A DNA stretch of 64,000 nucleotides from Lineus longissimus. Lineage: Eukaryota; Nemertea; Pilidiophora; Heteronemertea; Lineidae. Shown here in pieces: positions 35,601-45,865 of this stretch. Numbering within the stretch: position 1 is the first letter of the stretch; each line of letters begins with the position of its first letter. The DNA lies in the NCBI RefSeq assembly GCF_910592395.1, contig NC_088320.1, forward strand, positions 2,604,001-2,668,000, given 5' to 3'. The position numbers and the translations under genes are program-made. Under the pieces are notes generated by a model. It worked only from the letters and a program-made list of their open reading frames with translations, was not told the origin of the DNA and did not search any database.

Positions 35601-37816
35601 ATCTATAAAGCCATTTTTCACCCTCAATACGGTTTCATTATTGATATCCTTTCCTCTGAGGTATATGAATCTATGCATGGCATCATTGTGGGGGATGGCC
35701 ACCAGAGAGTGTTCATTATTGCACGCTAAAGGTAGTCTCACACCCTGATTATAAATCGTATAATCCAGCTCGAACCTTTTCGGGGATTCAGCAAGCCTTT
35801 TCATATATTCTTCTATTCTTTTGATATACGTCAAATGGTAGTTCCTCTCCTTTGGATATGTGATATTTTGATAGAACGTTATCTTCAACGGAGTACCTTT
35901 TCCTAAAATAAGTTCTTCGCCGCCAAGGACTTTGGTTCTTTTTGTGTAACGATCGTCAAATGTGGCAGTAATGTTGACCTGGAATTCGTCTTGACCTGAA
36001 CTGAGATCCAGCGCATCCTCGAAAAGCTTCCCGAAGAACCGCGAAGAACCGAACGATTCTTTATCACTGCGAAATAAAGTCAGGGGAGCTACAAGGACGA
36101 GATTCATGGCTATAGTTATCAGATTTCGAGGTCCCAGCTTTGAACTCCAAGGAATCAGCTGGGGCAGGGTGTAACCAATGTCAAGTGGGTCCCGGAAACA
36201 TTCCCCATTCCACTGAACATGATGGATACCACATCTGATCAATGCCCGACACATTTTCGTAAGTTCATCAAAGATTTCCCTTTCGTTGCATATCGCAATC
36301 GGAGCAGGATTTTTTTGAATCGGTTTAATTGATACACCAAAATGGGGCCCGATGACAATGCCTTCGTTGATATCACCACCGTCCAGAATTTCGATTGGGC
36401 AAACAAGTGCCGTATCGTTTACCCCGTTGCATCGAGCGCAATACACATTTTTGTATCGTTGTAACTTAATGCCATTCGTACTGGCGACATGGGCGTAAAC
36501 GAATGCATTATGAACATGACACTTTCTCTCAGCCTCATCCTCAAGGTCAGACGTGGCATTCCAAGGACATGCATCAATAAGTCCATGCTCATCATTAACA
36601 AGCACTGAAGCATTCTTAGGTCCACAGCTCCTGATGAAGAGGGAACGTTCATGCCCAAGAGGTACGGTTGGACTCCATTGACATCGCAAGCGAAACTGTT
36701 CCACAAACATGCGTTTCAAAATCATACCGACGTTCAGGGGAGCTTCGAAGATACTGAAGCAACCCTTCACTCTCCAGAAATGTGTGTCATCTATTGAGAT
36801 ATTATGACATTGTGAGCAGTAGATATTCCGGAAATGAACACCGCTACTGGAAACAGGGACGCGTTTGTACAGAGAATCATTTTTATTTCCGGTTGATGCG
36901 CACGCATCAGCGATGTACCCATTCGCATCATCAGGGCACTGACTCACAGTTATATTTTCGACGGGTCTGGTGCAATCAATGTAATTTTCAAATCTCCGTA
37001 TAAACTCCGCGTTGGTCGTGTTCGTACAAAGTTTATACCCGATACAACAATCTCTGTGTTTCTCACAGAAAGCGTCACAATTACATCTAGGCCTTTCTCT
37101 TTTTATTGTAGAATCAGAAAGGCCACATTTGTATTCATTGCAGAAATTATCGTAGCAATAACTAACTGGACGAGAGTTGAACTGCCCATCGGAACTGTTC
37201 AAGAACTTCACTATCGGTGGGAAGAACATGGTCGGTATTATTGCTCTTGGCAACCGTTTGCTGCGGTCCTTGGAGCTTTCTGTTTGGCTGGATGGACATG
37301 GGCAGACATGGTGGTAGGCTGTACCCAAAATGGCAATGAAACCTGAAAATACATTCATTAGAGGTCAATAGTGAAGTGACTTTCATTACAATTACAGTAT
37401 ACTTAGTAAGCCCAAGGGAGCAAACCTACACTAGACCAGTACCGCTCAAATGAGTGATGATAGTCAAAAATTAGATAACAATAGTGACACCAATTGGAGC
37501 GAACTATTCCCGCCGAAGGGCCTTTATGTCGTGTCAGGATGAGTCAGAAGTAATTGGAGTTAAGACGATCTTTATGAACAAATATATTATTGATTCTCAA
37601 GGGCTTGAAGGTAACAACGATAGAGAGAAACCAATTCCGGAAGGGCCGTGGTGGGCCTTGAAGACACTAACAGCACACTTTACAGAGTACATATGCAAAC
37701 GTGCCATAAAATAGTACCATGCTTCTTCGTCTTCTCTTAATCGGCATGGGTGGGTATGAAGGAATCAGATACCACACAAGAAAACAGAACTTACCGAAAA
37801 ATATGGTTAGCCTCAT
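32652..37816 (-). CDS. Family B-type GPCR (methuselah-like 7TM) with two SMB/Cys-rich ectodomains, 1570 aa
   Basis: A 22-b first coding exon (37795-37816, MRLTIFF then donor GTAAGTT) splices in phase to one 4.7-kb exon (32652-37342), giving a signal peptide MRLTIFFGFIAILGTA; the in-frame ATG at 37358 lies in the intron. Ectodomain unit 1 (about 70-670) starts with a somatomedin-B-like domain (CNCDAFCEKHRDCC) and carries VHFRNIYCSQCHN, FIRSCGPK, YKNVYCARCNG and DPYLIVDDQVYV. Unit 2 (about 676-1260) repeats every block (CYCDAFCVKNQDCC, VHFRNIYCSQCHN, FIRSCGPK, YKNMYCARCNG, EPFVIIGNQVYV). Seven TM helices follow (about 1266-1515) with family-B features: NLCAVLFIAQLLY, ATFFWMNAIAFNMAWTF, TCWFTERKGLIFAFFLP, KLSFLMGFTWLFGFL. 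The tail is short, basic and Ser/Thr-rich. No GPS cleavage motif was noticed. The ligand is unknown. Confidence 0.92.
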
Positions 37817-38529
37817 CTTGATAAACTGTTAAATATGATCAAATTGCCACAAGTATCTTTCGATCAAAATGCCAATTCTCCTTCTGTGGTCGCTGTCTCC
37901 CCTACACATGGACAATTCTGGCAGATGCTGTCATGGATCATGGTCGGAACGATATATGACACTCCAATACGGCGGCGGGCTTTTAACATAGATATGCCTA
38001 TTAAAGGAAGTGTGGCTCAAAATAATGCTGGGCACAGGGCAGCTTTTTTTATCGTTGCAGAAGTCCTCAACAGAGGGCGATTCCGAAATGCCTCTGAAAA
38101 TGTTAAATGAGACTTAACCAAGTGTCTAAATTACAAACTGCACTTCGGGAAAGCGCGTTCCACGCAGGAAGTCCTCTTAATAGCGCCGACCCGGCGACAC
38201 TCCTCCTTTAATGATTCACACAATAATTTCCCATTATCAGATGATGGACTATACATCGGTAGCCAGGCTAATGAAATTGATGCCGCACTTAGTTCTCCCA
38301 ATATATAATCAAGGCTCTAATGGAGTTTTTCACTCTTAGTTGCCATTATGGTACTGTTTTGAGTGTATTTATGAAGGATCATTCTTTTCGGTTGTTTTTC
38401 TGTTGGCACATAATATTGTTTCGGTGTTTTTCAATATTTCAGATTCCGTTTTTACTTTTTTGTGAACTCGATCGAAAAACTACAGAACGTCATTGACCAA
38501 CTCAGTGAACGAAACTCAACTCTCTCGAA

Positions 38530-38860
38530 ACGAGACTCTCCATGATGGTGGCGATGCAAACATACTTGCTGAGACTGTGTCCCTCCACCCAGGTTACCCA
38601 TAACTTCAGTGAGGATACTGATATTCTGATACTACTGTGTCATCCTTCAAAACCATCAACCAAGGGTCCCTTCTTCATGACGTAAAAAGACATGGTGGAT
38701 AATACATGGATCCGTTGCCTGGCATGATGCTTGGCGTACGCGGGAAGAAGGTGTGTTGTGTCCTTTCATTCATACATGCCATTTGCGGATGGGATACAAC
38801 CTAACCACACATTATTTGGGATTGACAAAGGTTCTGCTCTTTAAAAGGCACAAACTGACA
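38530..38860 (+). pseudogene. Remnant of a repetitive, transposon-associated gene family (EDTD ... HAxTGCDTT type)
   Basis: Fragments in shifting plus-strand frames keep the order of a family repeated in many invertebrate genomes: GGDANILAETVSLHP (about 38550), SEDTDILILLCHPSKP (about 38610-38660), VLSFIHAICGWDTT (about 38758-38803; family consensus from memory LFLHAxTGCDTT) and LFGIDKGSAL (about 38813-38843). Stops and at least one frameshift separate them, so it is not functional. The family name is not certain; recognition rests on motif order. Confidence 0.55.
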
Positions 38861-39719
38861 AATCTTATCGCAGCTTTGGAGAATGCTTCGACGTTATCTG
38901 CGGGTCAAACTATGATCGAGATAGGCGTTGGCGTTTCAGGGGATTTGCGAAAACTCCCTCATGCAGATCATCCTTATTAGCGCCAACCGCGTACCGTTGC
39001 AATTGTAGAGGTTGTTTGCTTACTAATGGGGGCTAACGCTTTCGATCAATAACATTTCCTATCAACTGGACATCAAAAGGTTGTCCCAATAGACCAATAA
39101 TAGGTTTAGAATCAACACTACGTATCAAGTTTCGAAAGCTCTCAATGTATATTTGATAATCGAAATCGATGCTTGGTCCATCAAGGGCAATGGATCACAT
39201 GGTAAAATGATGACAAATATCACGATCTTATTTTTAATATCTTTATTGAACAATAAATTATTAGAGTAGAATTTACAACTTTTTTTCTGGGAGTTTCTAC
39301 AGCCGGGGATAGAATGTTGGGGAACCAAGCATTCTATCACTCAATTTAACTGGAGCTATTATTGGCGGTCATGGCATCTAGTACAGAACCATTTATAGCA
39401 TAAATATAGAAGGAATACTCTGATGGTGAACTTTCTGGGTTGTCCACATTGGCCACTGTGGCCATTTTGGTTCCTGTGTATGTACACGGTTGTAAAAGAC
39501 ATACACTCGGGTGTTTATTCAGGAGAACCGACAATGCAGAACATTGTGTACACCAGAAAACGCCTAATCCAGTTACGCAATACTGTGATCGCCACCAATC
39601 ACCCATGGATTACCACGTTGGATTGCAAAGTAAGGAGGATTGTTCTCCCTTAACGTCACAGACCAACCCATAGGGGAGACAACTGAAGACTGTGCTTTTC
39701 ACCCGGGCATATGGGTCAA

Positions 39720-39800
39720 TGATGTAAAGCGCATGTGAGCAGATCATTACGGCCTGGAACGTGCGCTATATAAATGCATATTTACATTACATACATTACA
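39720..39800 (+). mobile_element. 3' tail of a SINE/LINE-like retroposon
   Basis: TAAAGCGCATGTGAGCAGAT ... GTGCGCTATATAAATGCATA followed by an ATTAC/ATTACAT-rich simple repeat. A GCGCTATATAAAT end with a microsatellite tail is typical of animal retroposons. The 5' end was not traced. Confidence 0.4.
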
Positions 39801-40759
39801 TTTCATTACAATACATAATCCGACAGAATACAATAGGCCCGGACACTTTTTCCAGGGGAAATTTTCTGCTTTCACACGAGAGTTTTCCCCCGACTCCCCT
39901 GAAGTATCGGCGATGATCTGTGACCTGATCATCCTGATTATGTTGATGTGATTGTGACAACGAAAGTGGTGCGACAACACACTTGGTCCTGATTGGTCTT
40001 CACAGGAACCGCTTGTTGACGACAAAGTCAAGACTCTTACTGGGCGTTACCTCATGCAGTTGAGTCCAATCCACTTAACACCACGTTAAAAGACATCATC
40101 AACGGGCTAATGCAATTTGAACGACCTGCACAGGAAGGACGTGTCAAATTTTGTCCTTGATTATGAACGGACACCAATGATGAAATGTACAAACAACCAC
40201 TGATTGTGAAACTTTCAATCTAGCATTTGAAATGTTTAGGACAAATTCAAATGTTCAACTTGAACTGGTATCTTCATCTGTCGATATTTGATAATTACTA
40301 ATAGGTTTTACCAGAGTATATTTCTATTAAAAAGCTATGAAGGTACTACATTTGTGAACAGGTGGCGCTCCAGTTTGGTAGGATTCGTATCCCAGTGTAG
40401 CAGAATGGAATGACCACTGGAAAACGTGTCCTTTCCTGGTTGGTGAAATATGGATATACGATCATATGCAACAAGTAGATCTGAGTCGTATTTGGTTACA
40501 CAAGTTCTGCATCCTTCCTGCTTAAACTGGGCACTGTCACCTCGACGTTCTGAAGACTGGCACTCATTCTCGCTTTCACACCTCATGGGCCGAGGGGTCA
40601 GTCACCTCTGAAATCATGAGACAGATCAAGTTAAAGATTAAATTCAGGAACACATGTAAAGATCAAGATTTCCTTCCAATAAATTTTCAGCAAGACTTGC
40701 CTTTCACTTGGACAGTCGCAACGTGAATTAAGACTATAGAGACCTGCCACTTTAGTTTT

Positions 40760-40896
40760 CCTGGCAATATGGTCCATCAGAATAGCACCAGGTAGCATAC
40801 TGATGCTGTCTTTATCATACCTTTAAAGGCAGTATGGCAAACTTCCATCTCCAATCACATCAAAGTATGTTGGATAAAACACCCACACAGGGTCTC
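40760..40896 (-). pseudogene. Coding-like block B, copy 1 (decayed)
   Basis: Reads like the copy-2 exon (VFYPTYFDVIGDGSLPYCL ... MLPGAILMDHIARKT) but has an in-frame TAA in place of CAA after CL, and the splice donor after KKT is changed (ACGTAAGTG to ACTAAAGTG). It looks inactivated after duplication. Confidence 0.5.
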
Positions 40897-41315
40897 CTAG
40901 TTATCATGATCATTATACATTATCAAATAATAACATCTCGCCTTCGTTTCGGTGAAACCGAGACTGAATTATTCACATTGTGTTCAACTGCGTTCATTTC
41001 GCAGTCAATTCATTAGTTACCAATGAATGCCTTAGAGGGGGCAGAATGGCACTGTTTAAACAAGAAGCCTCTCCAACAGCCTCAAAGAATATTGGATAGA
41101 ACGTCACTGTACTGGGTCCCAATAATAAATATTGCCATAAAGGCATATGATATTGTTTTGGGACTTATGTAAGATTAGTTTTCTCCGTCAAACTAGACTG
41201 AAGAATTAACACCTTGTGTTTATAGGCTAACAAATGCAAACACTTCCAAGTGAACCCCCTACAAGAGAAGAGTGGCTCTTTTTCTCTCCGACTTTGACAC
41301 CCTACTGCGAACATA

Positions 41316-41503
41316 TCAATAGATCAGCCAGCGGTCCTTGGTGTCGCCGCGTGGGTTACGTCCAGTGAAATTGTTTGCAAAGGTCAGGGAACCACGATCT
41401 GACATCCATAACCAGCGTATCCCCTTTTCATGCCAGTTATAGTCGGGTGCTACACCACAGTCGGGATAGTGGACGCCAAATGAATGGTTGTTGAATTTAA
41501 AAT
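41316..41503 (-). pseudogene. Coding-like block A, copy 1
   Basis: Open minus-strand reading SFGVHYPDCGVAPDYNWHEK, then GIRWLWMSDRG, FANNFTGRNPRGD and KDRWLIY followed by TGA. Compared with copy 2 it differs at GVH/GGH, PDY/PDC and GSL/GSQ. The 5' end is the duplication junction and has no AG acceptor. Family not recognised. Confidence 0.4.
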
Positions 41504-41647
41504 CATGAAATCATGAGACAGATATAGTTAAAGGTCAAACTCAGGAATATCAAGATCAAGATTTCCTTTCAGTAAATTTTCAGCAAAACTTACCTTTCAC
41601 TTGGACAATCGCAACTGGAATTAAGACTAAAGAGACCTGTCACTTAC

Positions 41648-41789
41648 GTTTTCTTGGCAATATGGTCCATCAGAATAGCACCAGGTAGCATACTAATGCT
41701 GACTTTATTATACCTTTGAAGGCACATTGCCAAACTTCCATCTCCAATCACATCAACATATGTTGGATCAAACACCCACACAGGGTCTC
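41648..41789 (-). CDS. Candidate internal exon (block B, copy 2), unknown protein
   Basis: 142 b between an ATAACTAG acceptor and a consensus GTAAGTG donor, open throughout: DPVWVFDPTYVDVIGDG, SLAMCLQRYNKVSISML, PGAILMDHIAKK. Its flanking exons could not be joined with certainty. It is the intact counterpart of the decayed copy at 40760-40896. Confidence 0.4.
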
Positions 41790-42210
41790 CTAGTTATCAT
41801 GATCATTATACATTATCAAATAATAACATGTCGCCTTCGTTTCGGTGAAACCGAGACTGAATTATTCACATTGTGTTCAACTGCGTTCATTTCGCAGTCA
41901 ATTCATTAGTTACCGATGTATGCCTTAGAGGGGGCAGAATGGCACTGTTTAAACAAGAAGCCTCTCCAACAGCCTCAAAGAATTTTGGATAGAACGTCAC
42001 TGTACTGGGTCCCAATAATAAATATTGCCATAAAGACATATGATATTGTTTTGGGACTTATGTAAGATTAGTTTTCTCCGCCAAACTCAAGACTGAAGAA
42101 TTAACACCTTGTGTTTATAGGCTAACAAATGCAAACACTTCCAAGTGAACCCCCTACAAGAGAAGAGTGGCTCTTCTTCTCTCCGACTTTGACACCCTAC
42201 TGCGAACATA

Positions 42211-42397
42211 TCAATAGATCAGCCAGCGGTCCTTGGTGTCGCCGCGTGGGTTACGTCCAGTGAAATTGTTTGCAAAAGTCTGGGAACCACGATCTGACAT
42301 CCATAACCAGCGTATCCCCTTTTCATGCCAGTTACAGTCGGGTGCTACACCACAGTCGGGATAGTGGCCGCCAAATGAATGGTTGTTGAATTTAAAA
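42211..42397 (-). CDS. Candidate terminal exon (block A, copy 2), unknown protein
   Basis: Open reading FKFNNHSFGGHYPDCGVAPD ... WHEKGIRWLWMSDRG ... NNFTGRNPRGDTKDRWLIY then TGA. A possible acceptor (TTAACAG) lies immediately upstream. Cys, Trp and an N-x-T sequon suggest an extracellular domain. Family not recognised. Confidence 0.35.
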
Positions 42398-42451
42398 CTG
42401 TTAACTGTCTACGTCAATTTACATATACATGTAATTAGACAAACCTTCATG

Positions 42452-42820
42452 AATTCAGTGGAGATTTCCACATCACAGGATAGAACAGCAGTGATGGCAT
42501 CTCGCACATTTAACATGATCACTTCCATCTTCACTATCATGACTTGGACCTGCGCCTTTAGTTTCTTTGAGCAAATGGTATTTGATTAGGGATGGCAATT
42601 AAAATTGCCGTTGAACATGTACATGAAGTACAGTGATGTACATAATTCACACATGTCTGGCTTGAAATTTCGAACTGCGCAGTTCATTCCAGCCTTGATT
42701 GTATGGCTATTTCTACAATAAAAACCCTTTGAAACCAACCCATACCTTTATCAGGAATAGATACTGTGCCTTACCTTCTGCTGCAGCCGTTTTGATTTGT
42801 TTCGGAAAATTTGAAGGCAT
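42452..42820 (-). CDS. Candidate first exons of the gene feeding the duplicated blocks
   Basis: A start-like exon 42775-42820 (MPSNFPKQIKTAAAE, AAAATG context, then donor GTAAGG) and an open segment at about 42452-42583 (LKAQVQVMIVKMEVIMLNV, RDAITAVLSCDVEISTEFMK, then GTTTGT) precede block A on the minus strand. Phases between them and block A do not agree with the acceptors I can see, so this gene model is unproven. Confidence 0.25.
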
Positions 42821-44356
42821 TTTTACGTTTGAAATCGGAGAAAGGGTTCCCGCGATGTTCCCCACATCTCCCACACCAACCCACTGGCGTTCAAATCAAC
42901 CGCGACCGATCATGACCAAAGACAATACACTTACGTCACAGCATCCGGGCACCCCCTTAAACCAGGCCGGCTAGCAGTTAACTGCTCACGAGAGTCTTTT
43001 GTTCTGTCAATTGATCAATATGACAGGCATTGTCAAAATGTGGGATTGGCTTTGGCATACATACTTGTACATGTACATATGCCGAGCTGTGGAAAAGCAT
43101 TAGGCAGGTTCCGTAAGCCAAAAGATGATGTCAATGCATTTTATTGACAATTTAAAAAGATCATTTCTCCAATTCCTCCTACAACCAAAGATGGTTCAGT
43201 GTCGTGTATATCAATTAGCAGATAGAGGACTTGATGACTCGACATATATTCGTACTTTGTAGTTCGTCGTTCGTAGGGCGCTCAGTTCCGAAACCTGCAA
43301 TTATTCGAAACAGAATACAATTGCCAACTTTGATAGCATGATATCAAACTTGATTCGGTCGGGTCACATGATGGGTTGTCATTAAACACTCCTGTCTCCT
43401 GGGTAAAACTTGTTGAGAAAAATGAGTAATCCAATCTTGCCAGGCTTATTATAAACCGCGAGATGAGAAATCGCGAGATGAGTAATCATTATTTTCTGCC
43501 ACAAGATTTTCTACTTTCCTGGACAATGACAATCACCGTTTCTGATGCTGCTGTCCACTTCTCCATTCAATGATAGTAGGGCCGAAGACAATACAAAGGC
43601 TACATGCAACTGCATGTTCATATTTGACCACAAAGGTTTTTGCAACTTATCAAGATATACTGTGAGTATAATACCACGAGGTTCAGGATGCTGCATGTAT
43701 CAAGATTATTTTTCCCGTTACACCTGGCGGCACACGTCACCATACACATGGTTGACCAATAACACAGGGCATGCACTTGGTGAACGTCTGGTCATCCCTA
43801 AATATAGCGTGGAATAGTCTGACCATCGAAACTAGGCTATAAAATGGGTCAAATTCCACACATCGCACAGCGGAGTCTATTTCAATGGGCCAATCAAAAC
43901 AAGGACAGCTCCCTACTATAGCCTCGGTATCATGAATGTTCGCCTTTTCAGGTTCCACATTTGTAATGTACATCCTGTGGCGCATGGTACTCTCACCGAG
44001 GTTGGCATCTCGCGATTTCGCATTCCGCATCTCGCGGTTTATAATAAGCCATCATTGTGACATCCGTTGCCGTTTTGTTTAATTTCTCGCTCGTGTGATC
44101 CGTCATTCTGGTGACATCAATGACGTCTCATTCTGCGAACTCCTCATCCGGCTATTACACTATTTACATATCAGACCAAACAAATCCCATTAGTATCCGC
44201 ACTCACCGAGGCACGATGTGATTCATAATAGCATCATCAGATCACGCCAATCAATAGCTTATTTTCCCAAAAATACAGAATGGGTACTTTAAGTGAGATC
44301 TTTGTTTGTTCCGTGATGATTGAGGGAGCAGCATTCATTGAGTTAAGGAGAACGAG
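42821..44356. other. Intergenic region dominated by an inverted-repeat element
   Basis: Apart from the element at 43443-44050, nothing gene-like is recognised. Confidence 0.4.
43443..44050. mobile_element. MITE-like element of 608 b with terminal inverted repeats of about 40 b
   Basis: The left end GGCTTATTATAAACCGCGAG then ATGAGAAATCGCGAGATG is mirrored by the right end CATCTCGCGATTTCG ... CATCTCGCGGTTTATAATAAGCC. The interior encodes no transposase that I can recognise, so it is probably non-autonomous. A target-site duplication is not obvious. Confidence 0.7.
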
Positions 44357-44620
44357 GGTCTCATCTCTCTGACCATCATTTGGTCAACACGGGGAGCTGC
44401 CAGGCCCGATCCGGTCTGGCTGTGTCTCATCTCTCTCGCAGTTTTGGCAACGGAGCTGCCAGGCTCGAATCGGTCTGGTTGTGAGTGTCTCATCTCTCTC
44501 ACAGTTTTGGCAACGGAGCTGCCAGGCCCGAATCGGTCTGGTTACTCTGTCTCATCTTTCCTACAGTTTGGGCAAGCATGAGTCGATTCGGTTGTGACTG
44601 TCGCACCTCCTACAGTTTTG
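44357..44620 (+). repeat. Minisatellite, about four units of roughly 62 b
   Basis: The unit contains TCTCATCTCTCTCACAGTTT, GGCAACGGAGCTGCCAGGC and CGAATCGGTCTGGTTGTG; units start near 44359, 44424, 44487 and 44548, the outer ones diverged. It ends about 280 b upstream of the MS4A-like start codon. Confidence 0.75.
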
Positions 44621-44903
44621 ACAAACGGTGGAGCTGTCAAGCACAGACTTTGATTTCCTTGTGCACGAAATGGAAGACTGTGTCCGACCTCGGACGAACT
44701 TGGATTGAACTCGATCAACAGACACCATGATACAAATAAAGCTATCTAATGCATTATATAACTCACAAGTTATGAACTTGTGTTTGAAGACCGCTATGCA
44801 TACATGTATTTTATCAGACATAAAACAAGCAAACAATTTTGATTTATAAATTATAACCAGTAGTAATTGTTTGAGTTCATTCATTGTCGTCTGTTATTTG
44901 GAA

Positions 44904-45865
44904 ATGGAACTGAACGCAGGATACGATCAGGTCAGTAAGGAACCTATTGGCTTCTGACAGGTTTTTAAGTAATTATATCGGATGCACCACCCGTGATAGA
45001 GAAGACGCGATGTCGCCACCATTAGTATAAGTTCACACAACATGCAATTCGTCACACACATGACAGTCAAATGCCCATACTCTTGTTTCAGCCAGACAGT
45101 CATCCGCAAGTCGACCAATTGACTCGGCAGCCCCCGCGCATCTACAGAGTCCCTGACCAACAGCAGCGAGGACATCTGGGCGGACAGCCGGGGAGACACC
45201 TTTCCCATGGACGCAGAAACTTCGCAAAAACCTGCCAGCTAAAATGCGGCATCATCCAAATATGCTGCGGTGTCCTCGCAGTGATTTCTGCAGCTATCGC
45301 AGTCATCTTGGAATGCGGTGACAGAGACGCTTACAGGATAGGTACGGGATTTTGGGCGGGGCCAATAATGGGGATAGCAGGTTCACTGGCCTGGATCAGT
45401 ACAAGGACAGAGAGCACTTGCACTATCGTCACCTGCATGGTGATGTCTATCATCAGTAGCGTTCTTGCCAGCATCTTCACGACCGTTTACGTCATCATGT
45501 GGATGATGGACGCGTCATATTTACAATACGCTGAGTACGAGGACAATCCAAGTCTCATCAACGGACGGATTGCAGTGGACGCGATTGGGGCGATTATAGG
45601 CTTAGTGGAGTTCATCGTGGCCATCATTCAGTCTGGTATCTGCTGCAGGGTGGTTTGCTGTGGAATGTTACAGATGCCAGAGGACTCCGTCTTCGTCCCA
45701 TATCCTGCTGGAGAACCAATGTGGGCCTATAGGGCGTCAGGCCCTGCGGCGGAGTTTGTGTCTCAGGTGAACCTTAATGACATAGCACCTCATCCGAGAA
45801 TTCTGCCAGCAACACGAGGCCCACCACCCGTTTACAGTGAACATGACAACATCCCAAATGTGTGA
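44904..45865 (+). CDS. MS4A/CD20-like tetraspan membrane protein, 266 aa, two exons
   Basis: Exon 44904-44930 encodes MELNAGYDQ and ends at donor GTCAGTAAG; exon 45092-45865 follows a TTGTTTCAG acceptor in phase 0. After a polar, Gln/Arg-rich N-terminus of about 55 residues come four hydrophobic segments: CGIIQICCGVLAVISAAIAV, GPIMGIAGSLAWI, CMVMSIISSVLASIFTTVYV and AVDAIGAIIGLVEFIVAII, followed by a Cys cluster (CCRVVCCG) and a cytoplasmic tail with RGPPPVYSE (a PPxY motif). This layout matches the MS4A/TMEM176 superfamily, which are oligomeric membrane adaptors or channels. Subfamily is uncertain. Confidence 0.8.

Larger units (their letters stand above)
37817..40610. other. Gene-poor region with decayed repeats
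   Basis: Upstream flank of the GPCR gene, then a decayed TE-associated gene (38530-38860) and a retroposon-like tail (39720-39800). No intact gene is recognised; the open frames near 39346-39673 and 40335-40586 have no recognisable domain. Confidence 0.5.
40611..42397. repeat. Tandem direct duplication, two copies of about 0.89 kb
   Basis: Copy 1 is 40611-41507 and copy 2 is 41508-42397; both begin AAATCATGAGACAGAT and end GGTTGTTGAATTTAAAA, with scattered substitutions and small indels between them. Each copy holds the same two minus-strand coding-like blocks (listed separately). Confidence 0.85.

Noticed and set aside
37343-37358. Start of the GPCR at the in-frame ATG 37358
   Set aside because: This ATG sits directly before a TTTTCAG acceptor; splicing to 37795-37816 gives a proper signal peptide in phase.
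39346-39673. Overlapping 76-86 aa frames on both strands
   Set aside because: No homology recognised, and no splice context; likely chance.
44357-44620. CRISPR-like array
   Set aside because: Units are contiguous without unique spacers, and the genome is animal; it is a minisatellite.
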